Assembly: GCA_009702045.1 (NCBI GenBank)
Contig: WLIV01000002.1
Span: 186,001-250,000, forward strand
Reading direction: 5' to 3'
From: Actinomycetota bacterium
GTDB lineage: Bacteria; Actinomycetota; Acidimicrobiia; Acidimicrobiales; Ilumatobacteraceae
DNA: 64,000 nucleotides
Below are positions 44,041 through 51,527 of this stretch, piece after piece. The notes beneath the pieces were generated by a model. That model worked only from the letters and a program-made list of their open reading frames with translations, did not search any database and had not been told where the DNA came from. Made by a program: the position numbers and the translations under genes. Every line of letters begins with the position of its first letter. Position 1 is the stretch's first letter.

Positions 44041-44238
44041 ATCCTGCAACTGCGTGCCGGCGAAGATCAAGCGCTGCATCTCGGGCGGGAGGCCCTCCTT
44101 GTCCTGCACCTTCTGCTTGACGTTCTCGATCGAGTCGGAGGACTCGACATCAAGGGTAATTGTCTTCCCCCGGAGGGTCTTGATGAAGATCTGCATCCCA
44201 CTCATCGCGGATGGAATCCTTTCGGTGCTGCCCGGCGT

Positions 44239-44475
44239 TCAGTCGAGGAACACGTCGGTGGTGGTATCGCGCGTGGCGGTGAACCAGCGACGGCAGCCAC
44301 TCTCGTGGAACCATCGTTCCTGGGTGACGCCCTGGATGTTGTCCTGCATCCAGGCGTGGTCGATGTTACGCGCGTCGGGGTCGGTGATGCTGTCGGGCGT
44401 CACCGGGAACACACTGCCGTAGCGGTACTCCTCGAACGGCCGCGAGCCACAGTTGGGGCATTCGATCCACAACAT
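44239..44475 (-). CDS. soxD: Sarcosine oxidase delta subunit
   Basis: The small zinc subunit of heterotetrameric sarcosine oxidase, 78 residues (normal is about 80-100). CPNC (Cys6, Cys9), then ERWFHESGC (His57, Cys61) are the zinc ligands known for the family, and [12 protein letters not shown] is typical. The gene lies 4 bases after soxB. The start [10 protein letters not shown] was chosen; longer upstream codons overlap soxB. Confidence 0.92.
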   Translation of the reverse strand: MLWIECPNCGSRPFEEYRYGSVFPVTPDSITDPDARNIDHAWMQDNIQGVTQERWFHESGCRRWFTATRDTTTDVFLD

Positions 44476-44479
44476 CAGG

Positions 44480-45694
44480 TCACCTCGTCCCTGCAGAACT
44501 CGGGTCGGCCATCGCCGCCTCCTTGGCAAAACGGTCGAGCCCGAACGGTGCAATCAACGGCGGAGCGGTGCCCGTCGCGATGAGCTCGGCGAGTTGCTCG
44601 CCGGCAGCCGGGATCGCCTTGAAACCCCACGTACCCCATCCGGTGGAGATCATCAACCCGTCGACCCCCGTGTGACCGAGGATCGGTGAGAAGTCGGTGC
44701 TGACATCGCAGATACCGGCCCACGAACGCAGAATGCGCAGCTTCGACAAGAACGGGAACAACGTGGTGGCCTTCGCCGAGCAGGCCTGCAGGTAGCTGTA
44801 GCTCGTGCTCGTGCGGTAGCTCGCCTGACGGTCGTACTCGGCACCGATCAACATCTGCCCACGGGGTGTCTGGCTGATATAGAACACCAGGTCGTTACTG
44901 GACACGATCGGGGCGAACTCCTGCGCATAGGCGTTGGTGACAAACGCCTGCAGCGCGTGCGTGCGGATCGGCAGGCGTACGCCGGCCCATCCGGCGACCG
45001 TGCTGACGTGACCGCCGACGGCCGACAGCACGACACCGGCGGAGATGTTGCCCTTCGGTGTTTGCACCCCGGTGACGCGATCGCCGTCCTTCAGCAGCCC
45101 GGTGACCGGTGTGTGCTGGAACACGTGCACACCATTGCGCAGCGCGCCCTGTGCGTACGTCCATACCACGCGATCGTGGCGAGCCGTGGCGCCTTCGTGG
45201 TGATAGCTGGCACCTTGCACCGGGTAGCGGCCGCCGCCGGTGAGGTCGATCTGTGGGCACAACCGCTTGATCTCCTCGGGGCCGATGTAGTCGGTCTTCG
45301 CACCGCACGCTTCGTTCATCAGCGCACGGGTGCGCTCGGTGCGCGCGGTGGAGACTGAGTGCGCCAACCAGATCTGCCCCTTGGTCGAGTGCATGATCCA
45401 GCTACCGGTCTCGGCTTCGAGTTGCTGGTACATCTCCAGGCTGTGTTGGTAGAAGGCCACCGACTCGGGGATGCCGTAGTTGCTGCGGATGATGGTGGTG
45501 TTGCGACCGGAGTTGCCCGAGCCGATGTAGTTGGCATCGAGCACACACACGTTGGTGATGCCGTGACGAGTGGCGAGGTAGTACGCCGTCGCCAGGCCAT
45601 GGCCACCCGCGCCAATGATGACCACGTCGTACGCCGGCTTCGGGTCGCCCACCTGCCACGGCAGATCGAGCAGGGTTTCGACGAACTCGTTCAT
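44480..45694 (-). CDS. soxB: Sarcosine oxidase beta subunit
   Basis: The 404-residue flavoprotein subunit that oxidises sarcosine. An FAD-binding GAGGHG (28-33) opens the chain, and His173 in GATARHDRVVW matches the residue that carries covalent FMN in heterotetrameric sarcosine oxidase. Its ATG overlaps the soxG stop (ATGA). Product: glycine plus a C1 unit transferred to tetrahydrofolate in the alpha subunit, with electrons to O2 or another acceptor. Confidence 0.93.
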   Translation of the reverse strand: MNEFVETLLDLPWQVGDPKPAYDVVIIGAGGHGLATAYYLATRHGITNVCVLDANYIGSGNSGRNTTIIRSNYGIPESVAFYQHSLEMYQQLEAETGSWIMHSTKGQIWLAHSVSTARTERTRALMNEACGAKTDYIGPEEIKRLCPQIDLTGGGRYPVQGASYHHEGATARHDRVVWTYAQGALRNGVHVFQHTPVTGLLKDGDRVTGVQTPKGNISAGVVLSAVGGHVSTVAGWAGVRLPIRTHALQAFVTNAYAQEFAPIVSSNDLVFYISQTPRGQMLIGAEYDRQASYRTSTSYSYLQACSAKATTLFPFLSKLRILRSWAGICDVSTDFSPILGHTGVDGLMISTGWGTWGFKAIPAAGEQLAELIATGTAPPLIAPFGLDRFAKEAAMADPSSAGTR

Positions 45695-46122
45695 GCGCAA
45701 CCCGCCAGTGTGCGGGCAATACGAGCCTCGAGTTCGTGGCGAGCAGCACATGCCACCAACAGCAGCGCCGAACCGTCGACGTGCAGTTCCAACTTCGCCG
45801 GCACGCCGGCGATCTGACCCTGCGCCAGTGCCGGTCGCATGGAAGGGAGCGGCCACTCGATGTGCTCCTGAGCGATGGCCGTCACTTCGGCGGGCGACAG
45901 ACCGACACCGGCGAAGCCCATCTCTGGGGTGATGATCGCGTACGGATCGGCGGGGACGGCGGGTTCGACCGAGCCGATCACATAGACGTCATCGGGTGAG
46001 ATGCGTACGACGCGCGAAGTGGCGGGCCACGTCGCGCTGTCGAGCGCGCTCGGGTCGGCGATGATGCGCCAACCGCGCAGGATCTCCAGTGTGGAAACGA
46101 TCTCAGCTGCGGGCACGAGCAC
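45691..46122 (-). CDS. soxG: Sarcosine oxidase gamma subunit
   Basis: A 143-residue subunit of the complex, with the LRGWRIIADPSALDSATWP-like start and the VVRISPDDVYVIG strand expected for SoxG, and a C-terminal GcvT-like fold portion (LLLVACAARHELEARIARTLAGCA). The GTG start overlaps the end of soxA by 20 bases; a GTG two codons later is an alternative. It precedes soxB with a 4-base overlap. Confidence 0.8.
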   Translation of the reverse strand: MLVPAAEIVSTLEILRGWRIIADPSALDSATWPATSRVVRISPDDVYVIGSVEPAVPADPYAIITPEMGFAGVGLSPAEVTAIAQEHIEWPLPSMRPALAQGQIAGVPAKLELHVDGSALLLVACAARHELEARIARTLAGCA

Positions 46123-48247
46123 CCTCCGGGTCGTAGAACGGGACAGGACTGACGTGGGCCTCACGGCCGTCGATCTCCACCACATCGGCATGCGGCAGAC
46201 GCTTCTGCCAGCCCATCAGTACGGCCTTGCCGAACAACGGCGAGTCCCAACTGCTGGTGACATGGCCGACGACCTCGCCGCGCACACGGATGACGCTGCC
46301 CTCGTAGGGCGCCGGGCCCTCCATCGTGAAACCGAACAGGCGACGTTCATCGGGCAGCGCAGCAGTACGCAGCAGCGCATCGCGACCGACGAACCACGGC
46401 TTGTCCAGCTTCACCGCCCAGTCCATGTTCACGCGTCGTGGCGAACTGTCGAGCTCGGTGTCCTGGCCGACGATGATGTGGCCCTTCTCGGTGCGCAGAC
46501 CGAACAGCGCCTGCAGACCGTGGGGCTTGATGCCGAGCGGTCGACCGAGTTCCATCAACTCGTTCCACAGGGCGACCGAACCGTCGATCTGATGATGCAG
46601 CTCGAAACTGGCCTCGCCGGTGAACGACAAGCGCATGATGTGGCACGGGATGCCAGCAACCTCGCCCCGGCGGTGCTGCAGGAACTTGGGCCGATCGTCG
46701 TCGCTGACCCCAGCACGCCGCATCAACTCGACAGCGAGGGGCCCGGTGACGTTGATCGCGCCATGCGAGACCGTGCGGTCCAGTACGTGCACCCGCAGAC
46801 CCCAGGTCTCGATCCAGTCGCGCACCCACATCTCCGCGGTGCTGGCCCCGCCGGAGGTGAACGTGAGTGTGAAGCGATCCTCGGCGTCGCGCAGGATCAT
46901 GCCGTCGTCGAGGATGTGACCGCGCTCGTTGAGGATCAGCACATAGCGCGAGCGGCCGACCTTGATGTCGTGCACGTGGTTCGGGTACAGACGCTCGAGC
47001 ACCTCCACGACGTCGGGACCGCTGACGATCATCTTGCCGAGCGTGCTGACATCGCCCAGCGACACGGCCTCGCGCACGGCCCAGTACTCGGCCACTGCAT
47101 CGCCGTAGTTCCACGGCCGGAACCAGCCGCCGAACTTGTCGAGCGTGGCGCCCAATGCCAGATGCTCCTGGTGAAGCGGAGAACGCCGGAACGTGTCGAT
47201 GTGATATCCCGCGGCTACCTCGCCCAACGTGAGTTGGCGGGCTGCCGGACGAGCGGTGAACGGTTCCGGGACGGTGCCGCTGCGATCGGCGACAAACGCC
47301 CGCAAATGCGGCATGCACATTCCGCCCTGGCATGTGCCAACACCAACCAGGCTGGAGCGCTTCACGAGTTCGAGTTCCTGGAAACCCTTGGCCCAGACAC
47401 CGTCGAGGTCTTCGACAGTGATCTTACCGCATGAGCACAGCACACCCGCTTTGGGGCACGGCGGCAACGCATGCGCTGCGGCGGCCGGACCGACGACAGT
47501 GACCGGCACCATCGGCGCCATCCGGGCGAGCACATCGCGCGGCGCAGAGCCGAGGTCGAAGATGACGCTGTCGCACTCATGCGTGGTGCCATCGGCGAGT
47601 TCCACCGAGCTGACCGTTCCCTCACCACGGATGGCGACGAGTTCGGCTCCAACGGTGACCGTACGGCCGAGGTCGATGCCGGCGCCACGAACAGCAGCAG
47701 CAGCCTTGGCGGTGTAGAGACCGGCGAGCGTGTTGCCCGGCACCACTGGATGCAACTCGGCCGCACCGGTGGCGAGCGTGATGTGGTGGGCGTGGATCTG
47801 ATGCACGCCGTCAGTGGTGCGCACGACGATGGTGGGCCCGTCGAACACCCCGATGACTTCGTTGCCGTCGCCAGCATCGAGGACCAGCACGTCGTCACCG
47901 GCCGCTCGAGCAGCAGCCGCTGCGGTCACGCCACTGTCGCCACTGCCGATCACGACGTGGTCGGCGCTGCGATGGCGCACCGCGACGTGCGCATGATGCT
48001 CGGCGCCGCCGGGTGAGGGGTGCGACCCGTTGGGGTGACGCTTCACCACGGTGCCCGCACGAGCGGTCGTCTGGCAGGTGCGTACCCACGGGGTGCCGTC
48101 GACGATTGCCACACAGTTGCCGCAATCGCCGGCGAGGCACAGCGTGCCGCCGCGTGCTGGATGTTGACCGCTCCTCAACGCTGCGAGAGCAAGCGAATCG
48201 CCCTGCGCATATTCGATGGGCGCGCCGTCATAGACGACACGACTCAT
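46103..48247 (-). CDS. soxA: Sarcosine oxidase alpha subunit, compact, with Fe-S motifs
   Basis: At 714 residues this is shorter than the usual 950-1000. The N-terminal Fer2_4 domain keeps Cys37, Cys42, Cys45 and Cys58 (CLAGDCGNC plus CQT), a complete plant-type 2Fe-2S pattern. An FAD/NAD domain (about 95-260) is reduced. A BFD-like motif follows (Cys271, Cys273, Cys306, Cys311). The aminomethyltransferase (GcvT-like) part runs from about 360 to the end and binds folate. The characterised corynebacterial/Pseudomonas enzyme lacks Fe-S clusters, so electron flow here may be to another acceptor rather than O2. First gene of the operon. Confidence 0.88.
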   Translation of the reverse strand: MSRVVYDGAPIEYAQGDSLALAALRSGQHPARGGTLCLAGDCGNCVAIVDGTPWVRTCQTTARAGTVVKRHPNGSHPSPGGAEHHAHVAVRHRSADHVVIGSGDSGVTAAAAARAAGDDVLVLDAGDGNEVIGVFDGPTIVVRTTDGVHQIHAHHITLATGAAELHPVVPGNTLAGLYTAKAAAAVRGAGIDLGRTVTVGAELVAIRGEGTVSSVELADGTTHECDSVIFDLGSAPRDVLARMAPMVPVTVVGPAAAAHALPPCPKAGVLCSCGKITVEDLDGVWAKGFQELELVKRSSLVGVGTCQGGMCMPHLRAFVADRSGTVPEPFTARPAARQLTLGEVAAGYHIDTFRRSPLHQEHLALGATLDKFGGWFRPWNYGDAVAEYWAVREAVSLGDVSTLGKMIVSGPDVVEVLERLYPNHVHDIKVGRSRYVLILNERGHILDDGMILRDAEDRFTLTFTSGGASTAEMWVRDWIETWGLRVHVLDRTVSHGAINVTGPLAVELMRRAGVSDDDRPKFLQHRRGEVAGIPCHIMRLSFTGEASFELHHQIDGSVALWNELMELGRPLGIKPHGLQALFGLRTEKGHIIVGQDTELDSSPRRVNMDWAVKLDKPWFVGRDALLRTAALPDERRLFGFTMEGPAPYEGSVIRVRGEVVGHVTSSWDSPLFGKAVLMGWQKRLPHADVVEIDGREAHVSPVPFYDPEGARARS

Positions 48248-48362
48248 ACTTTCCCCCGTCCTGGATCGGCTCAGATTGTGCCTGGAGATTAGCAAGACAA
48301 TCGTGCCGGGATTGGCCCCGGGAGGACGATCCTCGCTTACCCGCTAAAGATGATCGGATTAG

Positions 48363-48391
48363 TAGACATTTGCTGACAGCATCGCTACGGT
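48363..48391 (+). promoter_or_regulatory. Leaderless promoter of the 95-aa gene
   Basis: TAGACA (48363-48368) and TACGGT (48386-48391) are exactly 17 bp apart; the ATG is 6 bases downstream of the -10, so transcription probably begins at the start codon. The 150-bp gap to divergent soxA holds this promoter; a sox promoter should also lie here but I cannot define it. Confidence 0.6.
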
Positions 48392-48397
48392 GTCCTC

Positions 48398-48685
48398 ATG
48401 CGTTCGGCCACGCTCCACGTCACCGAGGTCGGGATCACCCGCGCCAGTCGACGTTCGCGCACCCTTGCGGCCGCGTCGATCCGCCGCATCTACCTCTACA
48501 CCGACGCCAACGGCGACGAATGCCTGGTGGCCCGTGGGCCCGGTCTGCGTCTGCAGTTCGTGTCGCTCCGCGAACTGGCCGACCCGGCAATCCGTCAGGG
48601 CGTGATGGCCTTGGTGGCGGCTGTTGCTGGCACCGCCGACGTCGACGCCGTCGTCACCACATATCTCGCCTCGCTCGCGGCCTGA
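48398..48685 (+). CDS. Small hypothetical protein (95 aa)
   Basis: Not recognised. Basic N-terminus (RASRRSRTLAAASIRRIYLY), then DANGDECLVARGPGLRLQFVSLREL and a hydrophobic Ala/Val-rich C-terminal helix (GVMALVAAVAGTADVDAVV). It could be a small DNA- or membrane-associated protein. The start is fixed by the leaderless promoter. It ends 5 bases before the convergent permease gene and is divergent from soxA, so it may regulate or accompany the sox operon. Confidence 0.6.
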   Translation: MRSATLHVTEVGITRASRRSRTLAAASIRRIYLYTDANGDECLVARGPGLRLQFVSLRELADPAIRQGVMALVAAVAGTADVDAVVTTYLASLAA

Positions 48686-48690
48686 GCCCT

Positions 48691-49584
48691 TCAGCGGGTC
48701 TGGGCTCCCAACCCACGAGTGCGCAACACGCGCCGCTCGAGGCGGCTCAACACGAGCGAATCCATCAGGATCCCGATGAGGGCGATGACGATCATCGATG
48801 CGATGACCCGAGCGCCATCGGAGAGCTCGCGGGCGTGCTCAAGTCGTAGGCCGATGCTCTGGTGGCCAGGGATCATCACCAGCAACTCCCCCGCCATCAA
48901 GCTGCGCCAGGCGAATGCCCATCCCAGCTTCAGGCCACTGACCAACGACGGCATGGCCCCCGGCAACAGGAAGTCGCGATACATGGCGACTCTCGACGCA
49001 CCCATACTTCGGCCGGCTCGTCGCAGCAATGGGGGCGAACTGTCAATGCCACTGATCACGCCGTTGGCGATGGCCGGAGCGGCACCGATGACGACCACGA
49101 AGCGAATCGAGTCCTCGGTGAGGCCGAGCAACAAAATGGCGAGCGGGAACCACGCGATGGAGGGCATCGTCTGCAGTCCGGCAAGCAATGAACCGATCGC
49201 CGAGCGAAGGTGCTTGGATGCCGTGACCGCCAGTCCCACCAGCGCTCCCACCGCTAACGCCAGCAAGAACCCGATCAGCGCGCGCTGCATCGTGGTGCCG
49301 ATGGCGTCCCACTGCTTCGCCGTGCCCAGGTCGTGCCACAGCACGGCCCACACTTCGCGCGGCGAGCGCAACAGGTACGGCTTCTTCCAATGGCTCCAAT
49401 AGAGGATCTGCCACACCGCGACCAGCAGGCCGATCGCCGCGACCTTCGGCCAGAACGCGTTCCAGGAGCGCGACCAGCGCGATTCCGTGGTGTCGAGATG
49501 TGCGTCGAGGTGATCGAGACCAGCGAGCTCCTCGTCGGTGATGGACTCGCTGCCGGGAGCAATGATCAGTGGCTCAGTGGGCAT
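48691..49584 (-). CDS. ABC transporter permease, sulfonate/taurine/nitrate type
   Basis: A 297-residue inner-membrane subunit (SsuC/TauC type) with about six transmembrane helices and the coupling EAA loop region RAGRSMGASRVAMYRDFLLPGAMP (about 205-228). It overlaps the ATPase gene start by 11 bases. With the lipoprotein and ATPase genes it forms one importer; the substrate may be a sulfonate, taurine or related anion, and no sulfonate monooxygenase is nearby. Confidence 0.88.
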   Translation of the reverse strand: MPTEPLIIAPGSESITDEELAGLDHLDAHLDTTESRWSRSWNAFWPKVAAIGLLVAVWQILYWSHWKKPYLLRSPREVWAVLWHDLGTAKQWDAIGTTMQRALIGFLLALAVGALVGLAVTASKHLRSAIGSLLAGLQTMPSIAWFPLAILLLGLTEDSIRFVVVIGAAPAIANGVISGIDSSPPLLRRAGRSMGASRVAMYRDFLLPGAMPSLVSGLKLGWAFAWRSLMAGELLVMIPGHQSIGLRLEHARELSDGARVIASMIVIALIGILMDSLVLSRLERRVLRTRGLGAQTR

Positions 49585-50359
49585 GGCGGCGCACCTCCTC
49601 ACGCAGCTTGGTGGTGACCTCAGCAGCCAGCGTGGAGATCTCCGGCGACTCGATACGCCGCGGTCGTGGCACGTGCACGGGGAACTCAGCGGCCACCCGG
49701 CCGGGCCGACTGGAGAGCAGCACGACGCGATCGCCGAGACGACTGGCTTCACGCACGTTGTGCGTCACGAACAGCACGGTGAGGTTGCGCTCGGCGGCCA
49801 CCCGCTCGATCTCGTCGTGCAACACGTCGCGCGTGATGGCATCCAGCGCGCCGAAGGGTTCGTCCATCAGCAAGATGTCGGCGTCCTGCGCGAGTGCCCG
49901 AGCGAGTGCCACTCGCTGACGCATGCCACCGGACAGTTCATGCGGCATCTTGTCGGCAAAGTCAGTCAGCCGAACGAGCGCGAGCAGTTCAAGCGCCCGC
50001 TCGCGCCGCTCGCGGCGCGGCACACCGCGAAGCTTCAGCGCCAGCTCGACGTTGCGCGATGCAGTGCGCCACGGCAACAGCGCTGACTCCTGGAACATGA
50101 ACGCCGTGCGACCGTTCACCACCAACTCACCCGACGTCGCCGGATCGAGGCCGGACACGATGGACAACAGCGTGCTCTTGCCGCATCCAGAAGCGCCGAC
50201 GATGCACACGAACTCCCCCACCTGCACATCGAGGCTCACGCCATCCAGCGCCAGCACCGAGTCGCGGCCGTGCCCGTAGCGCTTCGAGACGCTGCGCAAC
50301 GAGATCGCAGCCGGTGCCGGCGTCGGCCCGGGAGCCGACTGCTCCTCGGCCAACGTCAC
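49574..50359 (-). CDS. ABC transporter ATPase, sulfonate/taurine/nitrate type
   Basis: A 261-residue ATPase (SsuB/TauB type). Walker A GASGCGKST, signature LSGGMRQRVALARAL and Walker B ILLMDEPFGALD are complete, with the H-loop in VTHNVREA. The GTG start overlaps the stop of the substrate-binding protein gene (GTGA). The permease gene follows with overlap. Confidence 0.93.
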   Translation of the reverse strand: MTLAEEQSAPGPTPAPAAISLRSVSKRYGHGRDSVLALDGVSLDVQVGEFVCIVGASGCGKSTLLSIVSGLDPATSGELVVNGRTAFMFQESALLPWRTASRNVELALKLRGVPRRERRERALELLALVRLTDFADKMPHELSGGMRQRVALARALAQDADILLMDEPFGALDAITRDVLHDEIERVAAERNLTVLFVTHNVREASRLGDRVVLLSSRPGRVAAEFPVHVPRPRRIESPEISTLAAEVTTKLREEVRRHAH

Positions 50360-51468
50360 AGCCCCTTCACCTCGGGCTGGCCTCGGGCGGCCAGCACCTG
50401 GTTGAGCAGACCGAGGTCGTAGATGCCCTTCAGGTCGACCTTGTCGAGGAGACCCACCGACACTGCGTCGTTGGCCGACTTCTGCAACGAGGCAGAGATC
50501 GGATCGAGCGTGAACGTCAGGTTGGCGAACGACTTGGCGATCGTGTCGGCCTTCGGCGCGCTGCCGGTGATGTCGGTGATCTGGGCGACGACGTCGCCCC
50601 GTGCCTTCGCCGGATCGGAGGCGATGAGGTCGATCGCGTCGGCGAGGCCTTCGATGACTGCCTTCACCAGATCGGGATGCTTGTCGAGAAACTCGGTGCG
50701 CACGATGAGATGGGTCGTGACGTACTGACCGCCGGTCTCGGTCCAAAGATCGCGTTCATCAACCAGCACGGTTGCGCCACCCTCCTCGATGAGGCGCGTG
50801 GCCCACGGCTCGGGTACCCACGCACCATCGATGTCACCATTGATGAACGATTCGAGCGTCGTGGCGTTCTTCTGGGGAAGGATGGTGACGTCACCGCCGC
50901 CGTCGGCCGAGGTTTCGATGCCGTTGTCCTTCAACCAGGCGCGCATGGCGACGTCCTGGGTGTTGCCCAACGACGGCGTGGCGATGGTCTTCCCCTTGAG
51001 CTGCTCTACCGAGGTGATGCCCGGCTTGACGACCAAATAGGCGCCACCCGACGTACTGCCGGCGACGATGCGCACGGCCTCGCCACCGGACTGGGCGAAG
51101 GCATTGATCGCCGGGTTGGGCCCGATGAAGGCAAGGTCCAGCGACCCGGCCAGCAAGGCCTCGGCGGCCGTCGTGCCCGAGTCGAACGTGAACGTCTGGA
51201 AGTCGACGCCGTCGCCAAGCGCCTTAGTGAACGTGCCCTCGGCGACGCCCACCAATGCCGGAGCGTGGGTGACGTTGGGGAAGAACCCCAGCCTGACCGT
51301 GCCAGACAGGGATGCCGGAGCGGAACTGTCGGCATCTGGTGCAGCGGTACTCGTGGCCGGCTTGGCGTCGTTACACGCTGTGAGCAGCACTGCGCTGGCG
51401 AGGAGGGCGCCCGCGAACAGGCGCCAGCGCGATGTTGTGAAGCGGATCGACCTGTCTATTGTTGACAT
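50356..51468 (-). CDS. ABC transporter substrate-binding lipoprotein
   Basis: A 370-residue SsuA/TauA-like protein. The signal peptide ends in LLTAC (Cys32), so it is lipid-anchored outside the membrane. The mature part starts with VRLGFFPNVTHAPALVGVAEG and has the type II fold pattern IDGAWVPEPWA. A promoter with an internal hairpin lies just upstream. The ligand cannot be fixed; candidates are sulfonates, taurine, nitrate or similar anions. Confidence 0.88.
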   Translation of the reverse strand: MSTIDRSIRFTTSRWRLFAGALLASAVLLTACNDAKPATSTAAPDADSSAPASLSGTVRLGFFPNVTHAPALVGVAEGTFTKALGDGVDFQTFTFDSGTTAAEALLAGSLDLAFIGPNPAINAFAQSGGEAVRIVAGSTSGGAYLVVKPGITSVEQLKGKTIATPSLGNTQDVAMRAWLKDNGIETSADGGGDVTILPQKNATTLESFINGDIDGAWVPEPWATRLIEEGGATVLVDERDLWTETGGQYVTTHLIVRTEFLDKHPDLVKAVIEGLADAIDLIASDPAKARGDVVAQITDITGSAPKADTIAKSFANLTFTLDPISASLQKSANDAVSVGLLDKVDLKGIYDLGLLNQVLAARGQPEVKGL

Positions 51469-51477
51469 AGGTGATCA

Positions 51478-51506
51478 TATTTATCCCTGAATTGTCCTCA
51501 GGGCAA
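51478..51506 (-). promoter_or_regulatory. Promoter of the ABC operon with spacer palindrome
   Basis: On the minus strand TTGCCC (-35, plus 51501-51506) and TAAATA (-10, plus 51478-51483) are 17 bp apart. CCCTGA-7-TCAGGG, a perfect inverted repeat (51485-51503), fills the spacer, the place where MerR-type activators or repressors bind. Confidence 0.6.
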
Positions 51507-51527
51507 CAGCAGCGCCGAATTTCCTGT

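Larger units (their letters stand above)
43619..44205 (-). pseudogene. Ubiquitin-like domain protein 2, broken by an 11-bp duplication
   Basis: The N-terminal frame reads MSG then [20 protein letters not shown] and on to GRVLA. The frame is lost at a tandem 11-bp repeat (44019-44040) and would end at 43957 after 82 residues. Removing one repeat restores [14 protein letters not shown] and the shared C-terminal domain, for 191 residues. In that repaired sequence 54 of the first 70 ubiquitin residues are identical to human ubiquitin. Lys6, 11, 27, 29, 33 and 63 and the Leu8/Ile44/Val70 patch are kept; Lys48 is Thr; the LRLRGG tail is replaced by STGVVTYNF, so the classical conjugation end is absent. 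It lies 33 bases after soxD. A sequencing error, true mutation or reversible slippage are all possible. Confidence 0.85.

Noticed and set aside
42673-44205. Eukaryotic contamination as the source of the ubiquitin-like sequence
   Set aside because: The ubiquitin part is continuous with a domain present twice in the same operon and flanked by bacterial sox genes. Raw reads would still be useful.
42673-44205. Bil-type bacterial ubiquitination operon
   Set aside because: No E1, E2 or deubiquitinase-like gene occurs nearby and neither protein has the C-terminal Gly-Gly.
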